Positions 49,536 to 58,546 of a DNA stretch of 64,000 nt are shown piece after piece (position 1 is the first letter of the stretch; every line of letters starts with the position of its first letter). The DNA lies in the NCBI RefSeq assembly GCF_009909155.2, contig NZ_JAAAPM020000012.1, positions 62,001 to 126,000 of the forward strand, in the 5' to 3' direction. Origin of the DNA: Flavobacterium undicola. GTDB lineage: Bacteria; Bacteroidota; Bacteroidia; Flavobacteriales; Flavobacteriaceae. Under the pieces are notes generated by a model that saw only the letters and a list, made by a program, of their open reading frames with translations, did no database searches and was not told the DNA's origin. The position numbers and the translations under genes are program-made.

Positions 49536-50408
49536 TTATCCTAAAACTTCTTTTACTTTTTTACCAATTTCAGCTGGTGAATCAACAACGTGAATTCCGT
49601 TGTCTCTCATGATTTGTTTTTTAGCAGCAGCAGTATCGTCAGAACCTCCAACAATAGCACCAGCATGCCCCATAGTTCTACCAGCAGGAGCAGTTTCTCC
49701 AGCGATAAAACCAACAACTGGTTTACGGTTACCATCAGCTCTAATCCATTTAGCAGCATCAGCTTCTAATTGACCTCCAATTTCACCAATCATGATGATA
49801 ATTTCAGTTTCAGGATCGTTCATCAATAATTCAACTGCTTCTTTAGTAGTTGTTCCAATGATTGGATCTCCACCAATACCGATAGCTGTAGTGATTCCTA
49901 AACCTTGTTTTACAACTTGGTCAGCAGCTTCGTAAGTTAAAGTTCCTGATTTAGAAACAATCCCTACAGTTCCTTTTTTGAAAACGAAACCTGGCATGAT
50001 ACCTACTTTAGCTTCACCTGGAGTAATGATACCAGGACAGTTAGGTCCAATTAATCTAGCGTTTCTCTCTTTAACGTAGTTGTTAGCATAGATCATATCC
50101 GCAACTGGAATACCTTCAGTAATTGCAATAATTACTTTAATTCCAGCATCAGCAGCTTCCATAATAGCATCAGCAGCAAAAGCTGGTGGTACAAAAATAA
50201 TAGTAGTATCAGCTCCAGCTTGATCCACTGCATCTTTAACAGTGTTAAAAACAGGAAGATCTAAGTGAGTTGATCCTCCTTTTCCTGGAGTTACACCACC
50301 TACAACGTTAGTACCGTATTCAATCATTTGAGAAGCATGGAAAGTACCTTCGCTTCCTGTAAATCCTTGTACAATTATTTTGGAATCTTTGTTAACTAAA
50401 ACACTCAT
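49536..50408 (-). CDS. sucD: Succinyl-CoA synthetase alpha subunit
   Basis: 290 residues. The CoA-binding Rossmann segment [17 protein letters not shown] (about 13-29), [29 protein letters not shown] and the active-site His in [13 protein letters not shown] (about residue 245) are intact. It forms the alpha subunit of the TCA-cycle enzyme that makes ATP or GTP from succinyl-CoA. The beta subunit gene is not in this window. Single gene, with its own terminator. Confidence 0.95.
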   Translation of the reverse strand: MSVLVNKDSKIIVQGFTGSEGTFHASQMIEYGTNVVGGVTPGKGGSTHLDLPVFNTVKDAVDQAGADTTIIFVPPAFAADAIMEAADAGIKVIIAITEGIPVADMIYANNYVKERNARLIGPNCPGIITPGEAKVGIMPGFVFKKGTVGIVSKSGTLTYEAADQVVKQGLGITTAIGIGGDPIIGTTTKEAVELLMNDPETEIIIMIGEIGGQLEADAAKWIRADGNRKPVVGFIAGETAPAGRTMGHAGAIVGGSDDTAAAKKQIMRDNGIHVVDSPAEIGKKVKEVLG

Positions 50409-50575
50409 GATATATATTTTATATGATTTTTAAATTTGTGATGCAAAAATAAGGTTTTCGAAATTATTTTGAGCGGTTTTCTTATCAAAAAAAAGATTGA
50501 TATTTGACTCATTTTGTTAGCTTACTCACAAACTATTGGGTTTTTAAACAAAACACAATAATTATGGTAAGTTTT

Positions 50576-51508
50576 CTATTGTTTCAGCTTATCAAGAATT
50601 TCCGGAATTTTTTTGATATTGGCTAATTGTTTTAATTTTTCTCTGGATTCTTGAATTGGTGTTCCAAAATAAGTTTTCCCACCAGCAACCGATTTGGTTA
50701 CTCCTGTTTGACCTAATAAAACTGCTTTCTCTCCAATGGTGATTCCGCTTGTTGTTCCTACTTGTCCCCAAATGGTTACTTCGTCTTCGATAATAACACA
50801 ACCGGCAATTCCTGTTTGAGAAGCAATCAAACATTTTTTTCCAATAACAGTATCATGACCTACATGAACCTGATTGTCAATTTTTGTTCCTTCTCCAATA
50901 GTAGTATCACCAGTAACTCCTTTATCAATGGTACATAACGCACCAATTCCAACATTGTCTTTAATAACTACTCGCCCACCAGAAAGCAATTGGTCAAAAC
51001 CATCAGGACGTTTTTTATAATAAAAAGCATCTGCACCCAAAATGGTTCCAGCATGGATAATAACATTATCACCTAAAACAGTATGGTCATAGATAGAAAC
51101 ATTAGAATGTATCACACAGTTTTTTCCAATAACTACACCGTTTCCAATAAAAGAATTAGGCTGAATTATAGTTCCTTCGCCAATAATAGCAGTTGGAGAA
51201 ATAGCAACTCCTGAAAACTGAAAAGGTTTGAAATAATTAGTTAGTTTATTAAAATCTCGAAATGGATCATCCGAAATAAGAAGTGCTTTTCCTTCAGGAC
51301 AGTCCACTTTTTTATTAATCAACACAATAGTAGCTGCTGAGTTTAATGCTTTGTCGTAATATTTAGGATGATCTACAAAAACAATATCTCCTTTTTCTAC
51401 CACATGAATTTCGTTCATGCCCAAAACCTCAAAATTCTCATTCCCTACAAATTCACAATTAAGTAAATTTGCGATTTCTTTTAAAGAATATGCTGTTGTA
51501 AATTTCAT
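50576..51508 (-). CDS. LpxD-like acyltransferase paralogue
   Basis: 310 residues. An N-terminal UDP-binding-type domain (1-100; [17 protein letters not shown]) is followed by a left-handed beta-helix of hexapeptide repeats (about 105-285; [19 protein letters not shown]...). It is homologous to LpxD but shorter than the full copy at 54580-55626 and lacks part of its coil. The conserved catalytic His equivalent would be in the [12 protein letters not shown] segment. A second LpxD-like protein is common in Bacteroidota and could acylate another sugar nucleotide or be regulatory. It is located downstream of efp, in the lpx gene series. Confidence 0.8.
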   Translation of the reverse strand: MKFTTAYSLKEIANLLNCEFVGNENFEVLGMNEIHVVEKGDIVFVDHPKYYDKALNSAATIVLINKKVDCPEGKALLISDDPFRDFNKLTNYFKPFQFSGVAISPTAIIGEGTIIQPNSFIGNGVVIGKNCVIHSNVSIYDHTVLGDNVIIHAGTILGADAFYYKKRPDGFDQLLSGGRVVIKDNVGIGALCTIDKGVTGDTTIGEGTKIDNQVHVGHDTVIGKKCLIASQTGIAGCVIIEDEVTIWGQVGTTSGITIGEKAVLLGQTGVTKSVAGGKTYFGTPIQESREKLKQLANIKKIPEILDKLKQ

Positions 51509-51517
51509 ATATTTTAA

Positions 51518-51630
51518 TTTGAAAATGTGTCAATTTGAAAATGTGTCAATTAGAAAATAAATTACGAAACTGATATTGCATCAGCAATTTTCTAATTGAC
51601 TCATTGACAAATTATCAAATTGATTCATTA
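51518..51630. repeat. Tandem repeat and inverted pair upstream of the LpxD-like gene
   Basis: TTTGAAAATGTGTCAA occurs twice in perfect tandem (51518-51533, 51534-51549). CAATTAGAAAAT (51547-51558) is the inverse of ATTTTCTAATTG (51587-51598). A third degenerate unit (ATTGACAAATTATCAAATTG) follows. It has no ORF and fills the efp-LpxD-like gap. Confidence 0.65.
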
Positions 51631-52194
51631 CTCTTTAACACGCTCCATGTAAGAACCTGAAGCGGTATCGATTTTAATTTTATCCCCTTCATTAATAAAC
51701 AAAGGTACGTTAACTGTAGCTCCTGTTTCAACAGTTGCTGATTTAGTTGCATTTGTTGCTGTATTTCCTTTTACTCCTGGCTCAGCATAAGTTACTTCAA
51801 GAATAATTGAAGCTGGCATATCTACTGATAAAGGCAAATCAGTTTCAGTATTAACCTGAACCATTACATTAGTACCTTCTTTCAATAAATCCGGATTATC
51901 AAGAATGCTTTTGTTCAAAGTAATTTGCTCAAAAGATTCGTTATTCATGAAATGAAATTGATCTCCTTCAGCATATAAATACTGGTAAGTATGTGTTTCT
52001 ACACGTACATCTTCAATTTTATGTCCTGCTGAGAATGTATTATCCAATACTTTTCCAGTTGTTAAACTTTTCAATTTTGTTCTTACAAAAGCAGGTCCTT
52101 TTCCTGGTTTAACATGTAAAAATTCGATAATTTTATAAATATCGTGATTGTATTTAATACAAAGTCCGTTTCTAATATCTGATGTAGATGCCAT
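51628..52194 (-). CDS. efp: Elongation factor P
   Basis: 188 residues with three OB-like domains. The N-terminal KOW-like domain has FLHVKPGKGPAFVRTKLK, whose Lys (in GKGPA, about residue 34) is the position modified in other bacteria. EQITLNKSILDNP and the C-terminal GDKIKIDTASGSYMERVKE are typical. It relieves ribosome stalling at polyproline. No epmA/epmB is visible nearby. It sits between the LpxD-like gene and lpxA in an unusual but recurrent Bacteroidota arrangement. Confidence 0.93.
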   Translation of the reverse strand: MASTSDIRNGLCIKYNHDIYKIIEFLHVKPGKGPAFVRTKLKSLTTGKVLDNTFSAGHKIEDVRVETHTYQYLYAEGDQFHFMNNESFEQITLNKSILDNPDLLKEGTNVMVQVNTETDLPLSVDMPASIILEVTYAEPGVKGNTATNATKSATVETGATVNVPLFINEGDKIKIDTASGSYMERVKE

Positions 52195-52207
52195 TGTTTT
52201 AATTTTT

Positions 52208-52331
52208 TCCCCACCCCAACCCTCCCCGAAGGGGAAGGTGACTAGATGGAATTATGTTACTTAATTAATTTATATATGTTTTTTTGCAATCTGAATTAAC
52301 TCCCTCTCCTTTGGAGAGGGCTGGGGTGAGG
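52208..52331. repeat. Nested palindrome element in the lpxA-efp gap
   Basis: Begins CCCCACCCCAACC, contains CCTCCCC-GAA-GGGGAAGG, and ends with CTCCCTCTCC-TTT-GGAGAGGGCTGGGGTGAGG. It is the inverse-oriented copy of the element at 38645-38735, with a longer AT-rich middle. Confidence 0.7.
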
Positions 52332-52332
52332 A

Positions 52333-53118
52333 TTAATAATTTCCTGAATATCCTTTCATAATACCGCGAGAAGAATTTCTAATAAAATCGATGATTTCAT
52401 CTCTTTCTGGAGTTGCTTCCATTTCAGCTTCAATGATTCCTAAAGCCTGAGTAGTATTGTAATTCTTTTGATATAAAATTCTGTAAATATCTTGAATCTC
52501 TCTGATTTTTTCGGTTGCGAAACCTCTTCTTCTTAATCCAACAGAATTTATACCTACATAAGACAAAGGTTCTTTAGCCGCTTTAGTATAAGGAGGAACA
52601 TCTTTACGAATTAATGAACCACCTGAAACCATAGCGTGATCTCCAATATTGATAAACTGATGCACTGCTGCTAAACCACCTAATACGGCGTGTTTACCCA
52701 CAATTACATGGCCACCTAAAAGCACACCATTTACAATAATAGCATTATCACCTACAACACAATCATGTGCAATGTGTGCTGCCGCCATTATTAAACAATT
52801 ATTTCCAATAACGGTTTGCCCTGAAGCACTTGTACCTCTATTGATTGTTACACATTCTCTAATGGTACAATTATCACCAATTATAGCCAATGAATCTTCG
52901 CCACCAAATTTTAAATCTTGAGGAACTGCTGAGATAACTGCTCCGGGAAAAATATTGCAATTTTTTCCAATTCTTGCACCTTCCATGATGGTTACATTAG
53001 AACCTATCCAAGTACCATCACCAATAATCACATTATTGTGAATAGTAGTAAAAGGTTCAATAACCACATTTTTGGCAATTTTAGCGCCAGGATGAACATA
53101 TGCTAACGGTTGATTCAT
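52333..53118 (-). CDS. lpxA: UDP-N-acetylglucosamine O-acyltransferase
   Basis: 261 residues of left-handed beta-helix with hexapeptide repeats (about 1-190) and a C-terminal helical part. The catalytic His is in IMAAAHIAHDCVVGD (about residue 118-125), and GGHVIVGKHAVLGGLAAVHQF matches the conserved region of LpxA. It acylates UDP-GlcNAc in the first step of lipid A synthesis. It lies directly downstream of lpxC-fabZ. Confidence 0.93.
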   Translation of the reverse strand: MNQPLAYVHPGAKIAKNVVIEPFTTIHNNVIIGDGTWIGSNVTIMEGARIGKNCNIFPGAVISAVPQDLKFGGEDSLAIIGDNCTIRECVTINRGTSASGQTVIGNNCLIMAAAHIAHDCVVGDNAIIVNGVLLGGHVIVGKHAVLGGLAAVHQFINIGDHAMVSGGSLIRKDVPPYTKAAKEPLSYVGINSVGLRRRGFATEKIREIQDIYRILYQKNYNTTQALGIIEAEMEATPERDEIIDFIRNSSRGIMKGYSGNY

Positions 53119-53195
53119 CTATTTTGTTTTTATAATTAATTACCTTAATTACTATTAAAAAATCTTTATAGTAACAGGGAGGGAACTGTTTCTAT

Positions 53196-54596
53196 CTATT
53201 GTTGTTTCTTTGCTATTTGCGCCATTAATTCAGCTTCAGCAACTAATCGTCCATTAGCATAAGCATTCGCTTGCATGTGACAAATTCCTCTTCTAATAGG
53301 AGTAATTAAATCACACTTAAATATCAAAGTATCACCAGGCAATACTTTATATTTAAATTTAACATTATCAATTTTCATGAAATAAGTTAAATAATTCTCA
53401 GGATCAGGAACAGTACTTAAAACTAAGATTCCTCCTGTTTGTGCCATAGCTTCTACAATTAAAACGCCTGGCATAACGGGAGCATCTGGAAAATGTCCAA
53501 CAAAGAAATTTTCATTCATTGTTACATTTTTCATTCCCACCACGTGATTATCTGACATTTCAATGATTCTGTCAATCAATAAAAATGGAGGTCTATGAGG
53601 TAACACAGCCATAATTTTATGGATATCCATCAAAGGCTCTTGATTTAAATCGTAAACAGGAACGTAGTTACGCTGTTCGATTTTAATCATTTTTGCCATT
53701 TTTTTAGCAAATTGTGTGTTTACAAAATGCCCTGGTTTATTAGCAATAACTTTTCCTTGGATTTTTGTTCCAATCAAAGCTAAATCACCAATTACATCCA
53801 ATAATTTATGTCTTGCAGCCTCATTTGGATAATGCAATGTTAGGTTGTCTAAAATACCATTAGGTTTTACATTAATTGTGTCTTTACCAAAAGCTACTTT
53901 TAAATTTTCCATTGTAGTTGTAGATATTTCTTTATCTACATAAACAATAGCATTATTCAAATCGCCACCTTTAATCAAACCATTGTCTAAAAGAGACTCT
54001 AATTCGTGTAAAAAACTAAAAGTTCTTGATGATGCAATTTCAGATTTAAAATCACTTATATTTTTAAGTGTTGCATTTTGTGTACCTAATATTTTAGTAC
54101 CAAAATCAACCATTGCAGTTACCGTATAATGATCACTAGGCATTACCAGAATTTCGCTACCGCTAGCTTCGTCAGTAAAAGAAATAACTTCTTTTACTAC
54201 ATAAACATTACGTTTAGCATTTTGTTCTTCAACACCTGCTTTTTCTAAAGCTTCAACAAAATATTTTGAAGAACCATCCATAATAGGAAGTTCTGAAGCG
54301 TCTAATTCAATGATAACATTATCTAAATCGCAACCTACTAAAGCTGCTAAAACATGCTCTGGTGTTTGAATTTTAACGCCTAATTTTTCTAAATTTGTCC
54401 CTCTTTGAGTATTTACAACATAATTTGCATCGGCCTCAATTACAGGATGTCCTTCAAGATCTAACCTAACAAAAGTAAAACCATTATTTGCAGGAGCAGG
54501 TTTAAAAGTCATTTTAACTTCTTTACCGGTGTGTAACCCAACTCCAGTTAGTGAGATTTCTGTTTTGATGGTCTTCTGTTTAACCATTGTTTCCAT
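53196..54596 (-). CDS. lpxC-fabZ: Bifunctional LpxC deacetylase / FabZ dehydratase
   Basis: 466 residues. Residues 1-305 form LpxC, with zinc-binding His in [12 protein letters not shown] (about 77-88) and in [15 protein letters not shown] (about 240-254). Residues about 320-466 form the FabZ hotdog with [12 protein letters not shown] (about 330-341) and [23 protein letters not shown], which contains the catalytic His and Glu. It deacetylates UDP-acyl-GlcNAc and dehydrates hydroxyacyl-ACP, coupling lipid A and fatty-acid synthesis. The fusion is a hallmark of this phylum. Its start overlaps the end of lpxD by 17 bases. Confidence 0.95.
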   Translation of the reverse strand: METMVKQKTIKTEISLTGVGLHTGKEVKMTFKPAPANNGFTFVRLDLEGHPVIEADANYVVNTQRGTNLEKLGVKIQTPEHVLAALVGCDLDNVIIELDASELPIMDGSSKYFVEALEKAGVEEQNAKRNVYVVKEVISFTDEASGSEILVMPSDHYTVTAMVDFGTKILGTQNATLKNISDFKSEIASSRTFSFLHELESLLDNGLIKGGDLNNAIVYVDKEISTTTMENLKVAFGKDTINVKPNGILDNLTLHYPNEAARHKLLDVIGDLALIGTKIQGKVIANKPGHFVNTQFAKKMAKMIKIEQRNYVPVYDLNQEPLMDIHKIMAVLPHRPPFLLIDRIIEMSDNHVVGMKNVTMNENFFVGHFPDAPVMPGVLIVEAMAQTGGILVLSTVPDPENYLTYFMKIDNVKFKYKVLPGDTLIFKCDLITPIRRGICHMQANAYANGRLVAEAELMAQIAKKQQ

Positions 54597-55626
54597 TTTT
54601 TTGGTTTAATATTTGTTTTTTTAATTCTTCAATTTCTGCAATAATCTTAGGGAAATTTTTAAAATGCACATAGGATTTACTAAAATCACTATAGCCAAAT
54701 GTTGGGCTTCCTTGCAAAATTTCGTCGTCTTTGATATTTCTGGCAACTCCAGACTGCGCTTGGATTCTAACATTATTTCCAATGGTCAAATGCCCGGATA
54801 TCCCTACTTGTCCACCAATCATTGCGTTTGTGCCTATTTTAGTAGAGCCAGCAACTCCTGTTTGAGCAGCAATTACGGTGTTCTCCCCTATTTCAACATT
54901 ATGCGCTATTTGAATTTGATTGTCTAATTTTACCCCTTTTCTAATTATTGTTGAGCCTAATGTCGCTCTATCAATTGTTGTACAAGCTCCTATTTCAACA
55001 TCATCTTCAATAATCACATTTCCTATTTGAGGAATTTTCTTGTACGTACCATCCGAATGAGGTGCAAATCCAAAACCGTCTGAACCAATAACCGTTCCTG
55101 CATGAATAGTACAATTATTGCCTATTATCGTTTCTGAATAAATCTTGGCGCCCGCAAAAATAGTGACATTATTACTAATGACAACATTATCTCCAATAAA
55201 ACAATTAGGATAAATTTTCACATTATCACCCATAACCACATTGGTACCAACATAACTGAAACTACCTAAATATAGATTTTCACCATACTTTACGTCTTCA
55301 GCCAATACAGTATGAGATTCAATACCTACTTTAGCTGCTTTCTTTGCCTGATCATAAAATTCTAATAATTTAGAAAAAGCTATATAAGCATCCTCCACCT
55401 TAATCAAAGTAGTTTTTAATTCTGATTCAGGAATAAAAGTTGTGTTTACAATCGTTATTGTAGCCTCGGTTGTGTAGATGTAATTATTGTATTTGGGATT
55501 AGATAAAAAAGTTAGAGAACCTACTTTTCCTTCTTCGATTTTAGATAACTGATGCACTTCAGCCAGAGGATTCCCTACTACTTCACCTCCTAAAACACCC
55601 GCTATTTGTTCTGCTGTAAATTTCAT
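54580..55626 (-). CDS. lpxD: UDP-3-O-(3-hydroxyacyl)glucosamine N-acyltransferase
   Basis: 348 residues. The N-terminal uridine-binding domain (1-100) precedes a long left-handed beta-helix (about 105-300). The catalytic His is in [15 protein letters not shown] (about residue 240), and [22 protein letters not shown] matches the LpxD loop. The C-terminal helix has [15 protein letters not shown]. It adds the N-linked acyl chain in lipid A synthesis. First gene of the lpxD-lpxC/fabZ-lpxA series. Confidence 0.93.
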   Translation of the reverse strand: MKFTAEQIAGVLGGEVVGNPLAEVHQLSKIEEGKVGSLTFLSNPKYNNYIYTTEATITIVNTTFIPESELKTTLIKVEDAYIAFSKLLEFYDQAKKAAKVGIESHTVLAEDVKYGENLYLGSFSYVGTNVVMGDNVKIYPNCFIGDNVVISNNVTIFAGAKIYSETIIGNNCTIHAGTVIGSDGFGFAPHSDGTYKKIPQIGNVIIEDDVEIGACTTIDRATLGSTIIRKGVKLDNQIQIAHNVEIGENTVIAAQTGVAGSTKIGTNAMIGGQVGISGHLTIGNNVRIQAQSGVARNIKDDEILQGSPTFGYSDFSKSYVHFKNFPKIIAEIEELKKQILNQKNGNNG

Positions 55627-55665
55627 TCCGACAAAAATATAAAAAAATAGATTTTAAATGTGGAT

Positions 55666-56895
55666 TTATGCTAGTTGTTTTGGGAAACAAATATAATATT
55701 TGGTCACCGATTTTGATAAAGATTTTAAATTCAACTGATCAGATGACTCTATAACATCTTCAACAGTACGGTCTTTTTTCAAAATTCGTATAGGTTCAGC
55801 TTCCTTATCATAAGCCTGATTTTTTATTTTTCCTTTAAAAATAAAATAATTTGTATCGGCTATACTGATATTGTTTTCTAATGCGAAACGCTCTTTCAAT
55901 GGATTTAAATCTTCAACAGCTACTTTTTCACTAGTTAATTTTATTTTCAATAAATCTCTATTGATAATCATTTTACTCAAAGACGACAAAATAAAATCAT
56001 CGTGTCTTTGCCAAGCTTTCAATGCGCTAATGATATCAAAATCATCTAATTGAGAAAACAAATCTAAGGTTTCAGTATTAAACGATTCTAAAACAATTTT
56101 ATTTTGCATAAAAAATTGTAATGGCTCGCTGCAAGGTAAAACAATTCCTTTTAAAGTCAGTTCTTTAGCACGCTTTAATATTTTTGTCAAAATCAATTCG
56201 CCCACTAAACTGGTTTTATGTAAATAAGCCTGCCAATACATCAATCGACGGGACATTAAAAACTTTTCTACCGAGTAAATTCCTTTTTCTTCAATAACTA
56301 AAAAATCATCCTCAACATTCATCATCTGGATTAAACGCTCTGAATTGACATTTCCTTCGGCCACACCCGAGTAAAAACTATCGCGTTTTAAGTAATCCAT
56401 TCGATCCATATCTAACTGACTCGAAATCAATTGCAACATGAATTTTCGATGATAATCTCCTTCGAATATTTTAATCGCTAGACTTAGTTGTCCTTTGAAT
56501 TCAACATTCAATTGACGCATAAATAACAGCGAAATTTCCTCGTGATGCACATCTTCTACTATACTTTTTTCCATAGCATGCGAAAACGGTCCATGACCAA
56601 TGTCGTGTAACAAAATAGCAATATAAAGTGCGTTTTCTTCTTCTTCTGAAATAGAAACTTCCTTAAATCGTAAAACATCCACCGCTTTTTGCATCAAATG
56701 CATACAGCCCAAAGCATGATGAAAACGAGTATGATTCGCTCCCGGATATACTAAATATGACAAACCCATTTGTGTAATTCGACGCAAACGCTGAAAATAA
56801 GGATGCTGTATTAAGTCGTATATTAAGGCATTAGGTATGGTAATAAACCCGTAAATAGGGTCGTTGAAGATTTTTAGTTTATTGATTTGACTCAC
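55666..56895 (-). CDS. HD-domain phosphohydrolase (dGTPase-like)
   Basis: 409 residues. The HD metal site is visible: RFHHALGCMHLM (about 57-68), ILLHDIGHGPFSHAME (about 94-109, His-Asp) and DMDRMDYLKRDSFYSG (about 167-182). This is the SpoT/dNTPase-like family YGK1; such proteins hydrolyse dNTPs or related nucleotides. The C-terminal part is less conserved and acidic. It lies 39 bases upstream of lpxD on the same strand and may share its transcription. The exact nucleotide substrate is not certain. Confidence 0.85.
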   Translation of the reverse strand: MSQINKLKIFNDPIYGFITIPNALIYDLIQHPYFQRLRRITQMGLSYLVYPGANHTRFHHALGCMHLMQKAVDVLRFKEVSISEEEENALYIAILLHDIGHGPFSHAMEKSIVEDVHHEEISLLFMRQLNVEFKGQLSLAIKIFEGDYHRKFMLQLISSQLDMDRMDYLKRDSFYSGVAEGNVNSERLIQMMNVEDDFLVIEEKGIYSVEKFLMSRRLMYWQAYLHKTSLVGELILTKILKRAKELTLKGIVLPCSEPLQFFMQNKIVLESFNTETLDLFSQLDDFDIISALKAWQRHDDFILSSLSKMIINRDLLKIKLTSEKVAVEDLNPLKERFALENNISIADTNYFIFKGKIKNQAYDKEAEPIRILKKDRTVEDVIESSDQLNLKSLSKSVTKYYICFPKQLA

Positions 56896-56979
56896 TACAA
56901 CTTGAATTTTAGGTTGACAAATATAAGTAAATTAGATTTTAAAAACAGATAATTTACTAATTCTGGTTTGCCTCTCTCT

Positions 56980-57011
56980 AGTAAAAAGGAGCATTTTCTC
57001 CACTCCTTTTA
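56980..57011 (-). terminator. Hairpin after the DUF1080 gene
   Basis: GTAAAAAGGAG (56980-56990) and CTCCTTTTAC (57002-57011) form a 10-bp stem with a short loop in the gap between the HD gene and the DUF1080 gene. Confidence 0.5.
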
Positions 57012-57019
57012 CCTCTTTT

Positions 57020-57814
57020 TTAAAGTTTTCTAATCCAAATATTTCTGAATTGATTTTTAGAATCATGATCTTGAAGCAAAATAACATCATCGCCATGAGA
57101 CGACGGATAATTGTGCAAACCGATATAAAGTGTTAAGCCATTTATTGTTACATTATTCTGTATCAAAACACCGTTTAAAAGTACTGTAATTCTGGCTGGA
57201 CTATCAATTTTTCCATCTGATTTGAATCGGGGTGCAGTATAAATCACATCATAAGCATTCCATTCTAATGGTGTTTTTACCGCGTTTACTAATGGTGGAT
57301 GATCTTTATAAATACTTCCCGCCTGACCATTACTATAAGTTCTGTTATTATAAGAATCTAATATTTGCAATTCATATCTATTTTGGAAAAACACTCCACT
57401 GTTTCCTCTTGCCTGTCCACCATCTAAAACTTCATCCGGTGTACTCCATTCCAAGTGCAACTGACAATCTCCAAAAGCCATTTTAGTTTGAATCCCACCA
57501 GAACCGGGAACAACTTCCATGTAGTCTCCGTCAACAATTTTCCATGTTGCAGGTTTATTGACATCTTTTTTACTCACCCATTGATCTAAATTTTCGCCAT
57601 CAAATAAAATAATAGCATCCGAAGGTGCATTGCCAAGGGTTTTAGCAGGCGTAATTATTTTTACTTCCGGTTCCCAAATTTCAGTCATTTCAGGTTTCAT
57701 TGGCATCGGGGAAACTTCCGGCGGTGTGTTCACAAATTTATGTTGTGCCACAGCTACAGTAGCTGAAAATAAGGTTATCATTAAAAAAGATTGCTGCAAA
57801 ATTTTAAATTTCAT
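57020..57814 (-). CDS. Secreted DUF1080 (3-keto-disaccharide hydrolase-like) protein
   Basis: 264 residues with a signal peptide (LMITLFSATVAVAQ, cleavage about residue 23). The DUF1080 jelly-roll domain covers residues about 65-264: IILFDGENLDQWVSK, WKIVDGDYMEVVPGSGGIQTK, CQLHLEWSTP, GNSGVFFQNRYELQILDSY and NQFRNIWIRKL are its recurrent strands. The family is laminin-G-like and includes periplasmic 3-keto-glycoside hydrolases. No partner dehydrogenase genes are nearby. Transcribed away from the gbsR-type gene. Confidence 0.85.
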   Translation of the reverse strand: MKFKILQQSFLMITLFSATVAVAQHKFVNTPPEVSPMPMKPEMTEIWEPEVKIITPAKTLGNAPSDAIILFDGENLDQWVSKKDVNKPATWKIVDGDYMEVVPGSGGIQTKMAFGDCQLHLEWSTPDEVLDGGQARGNSGVFFQNRYELQILDSYNNRTYSNGQAGSIYKDHPPLVNAVKTPLEWNAYDVIYTAPRFKSDGKIDSPARITVLLNGVLIQNNVTINGLTLYIGLHNYPSSHGDDVILLQDHDSKNQFRNIWIRKL

Positions 57815-57997
57815 GGTTAACTATTTTTGGTTTGTTAAAGATGTTATCAATATTAAGCATTTTTTTGAGAACTAACTTTTAATTAAAATGAACTATTTGA
57901 TGGTTGCTTTAAATTTTGCAACAAAACATTTCAGCTGTATTATAAATCCAATTAAAACAGCTTGTTAAAAAAATTAACATAAAATTAAGTTCGGTTA

Positions 57998-58029
57998 GTT
58001 CGGTAATCACCGAACCAATTGTAAATTTG
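57998..58029 (+). promoter_or_regulatory. Operator palindrome overlapping the efflux operon promoter
   Basis: GTTCGGT (57998-58004) AATC ACCGAAC (58009-58015) is a perfect 7-bp inverted repeat; an extra half-site AGTTCGGTT lies at 57989-57997. The -7 box TAAATTTG is at 58022-58029, so the palindrome covers the -33 region. This is where a repressor such as the adjacent GbsR/MarR protein would bind. Confidence 0.6.
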
Positions 58030-58042
58030 CAAAAAAATTATC

Positions 58043-58537
58043 ATGGATTTTAATACAGAAAGAGAAGAAATCATCGAATTGTACGGAAATCATTTTGAGA
58101 AACTATACAATATTCCTCCTCTAGCGGCAAGAATTTTAGGTACACTAATCATTGACGGATGCAAGACCGGATTGACATTTGAATCTTTGGTCGAAAAATT
58201 AAGTGCCAGCAAAAGTTCTATTTCTACCAATTTGAACTTACTTTTAAAAATGGACAAGATATTCTATTTTACGAAAGCTGGAGATCGAAAAAAATATTTC
58301 AAACCAGCTAATTTAAGTGAACGATTGGCCAATTTTCATAAATTAATTGATTCTGAAATGGTCATTATTGATCGAATGATTGATTACCGGGAAGCAACTG
58401 CCTCTTGCCCTGAAGAAAAATGCAATTTAGAAAACGTAAAAGCCTACAGAACTCACCTTATCGAAGTTGGAAAAGTATTTACCAAGACAACCAATGAGTT
58501 TAAACAAATAGAAATCAATAATAATAACAATAAATAA
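58043..58537 (+). CDS. GbsR/MarR-family transcription regulator
   Basis: 164 residues. Residues about 15-90 form a winged helix-turn-helix (LAARILGTLIIDG, LTFESLVEKLSASKSSISTNLNLLLKM, the recognition helix near 60-74) with a wing ending RKKYFKP. The C-terminal helices (95-160) would dimerise, and a CPEEKC segment (residues about 128-133) offers two cysteines that could sense thiol-reactive agents. It lies 9 bases upstream of the efflux adaptor gene and probably autoregulates the operon through the palindrome at 57998-58015. The signal is unknown. Confidence 0.85.
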   Translation: MDFNTEREEIIELYGNHFEKLYNIPPLAARILGTLIIDGCKTGLTFESLVEKLSASKSSISTNLNLLLKMDKIFYFTKAGDRKKYFKPANLSERLANFHKLIDSEMVIIDRMIDYREATASCPEEKCNLENVKAYRTHLIEVGKVFTKTTNEFKQIEINNNNNK

Positions 58538-58546
58538 TCCATCACA

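Noticed and set aside
50592..50834. 80-residue ORF inside the LpxD-like gene
   Set aside because: Arg/Asn/Ser-rich frame shadow of the hexapeptide-repeat gene on the same strand.
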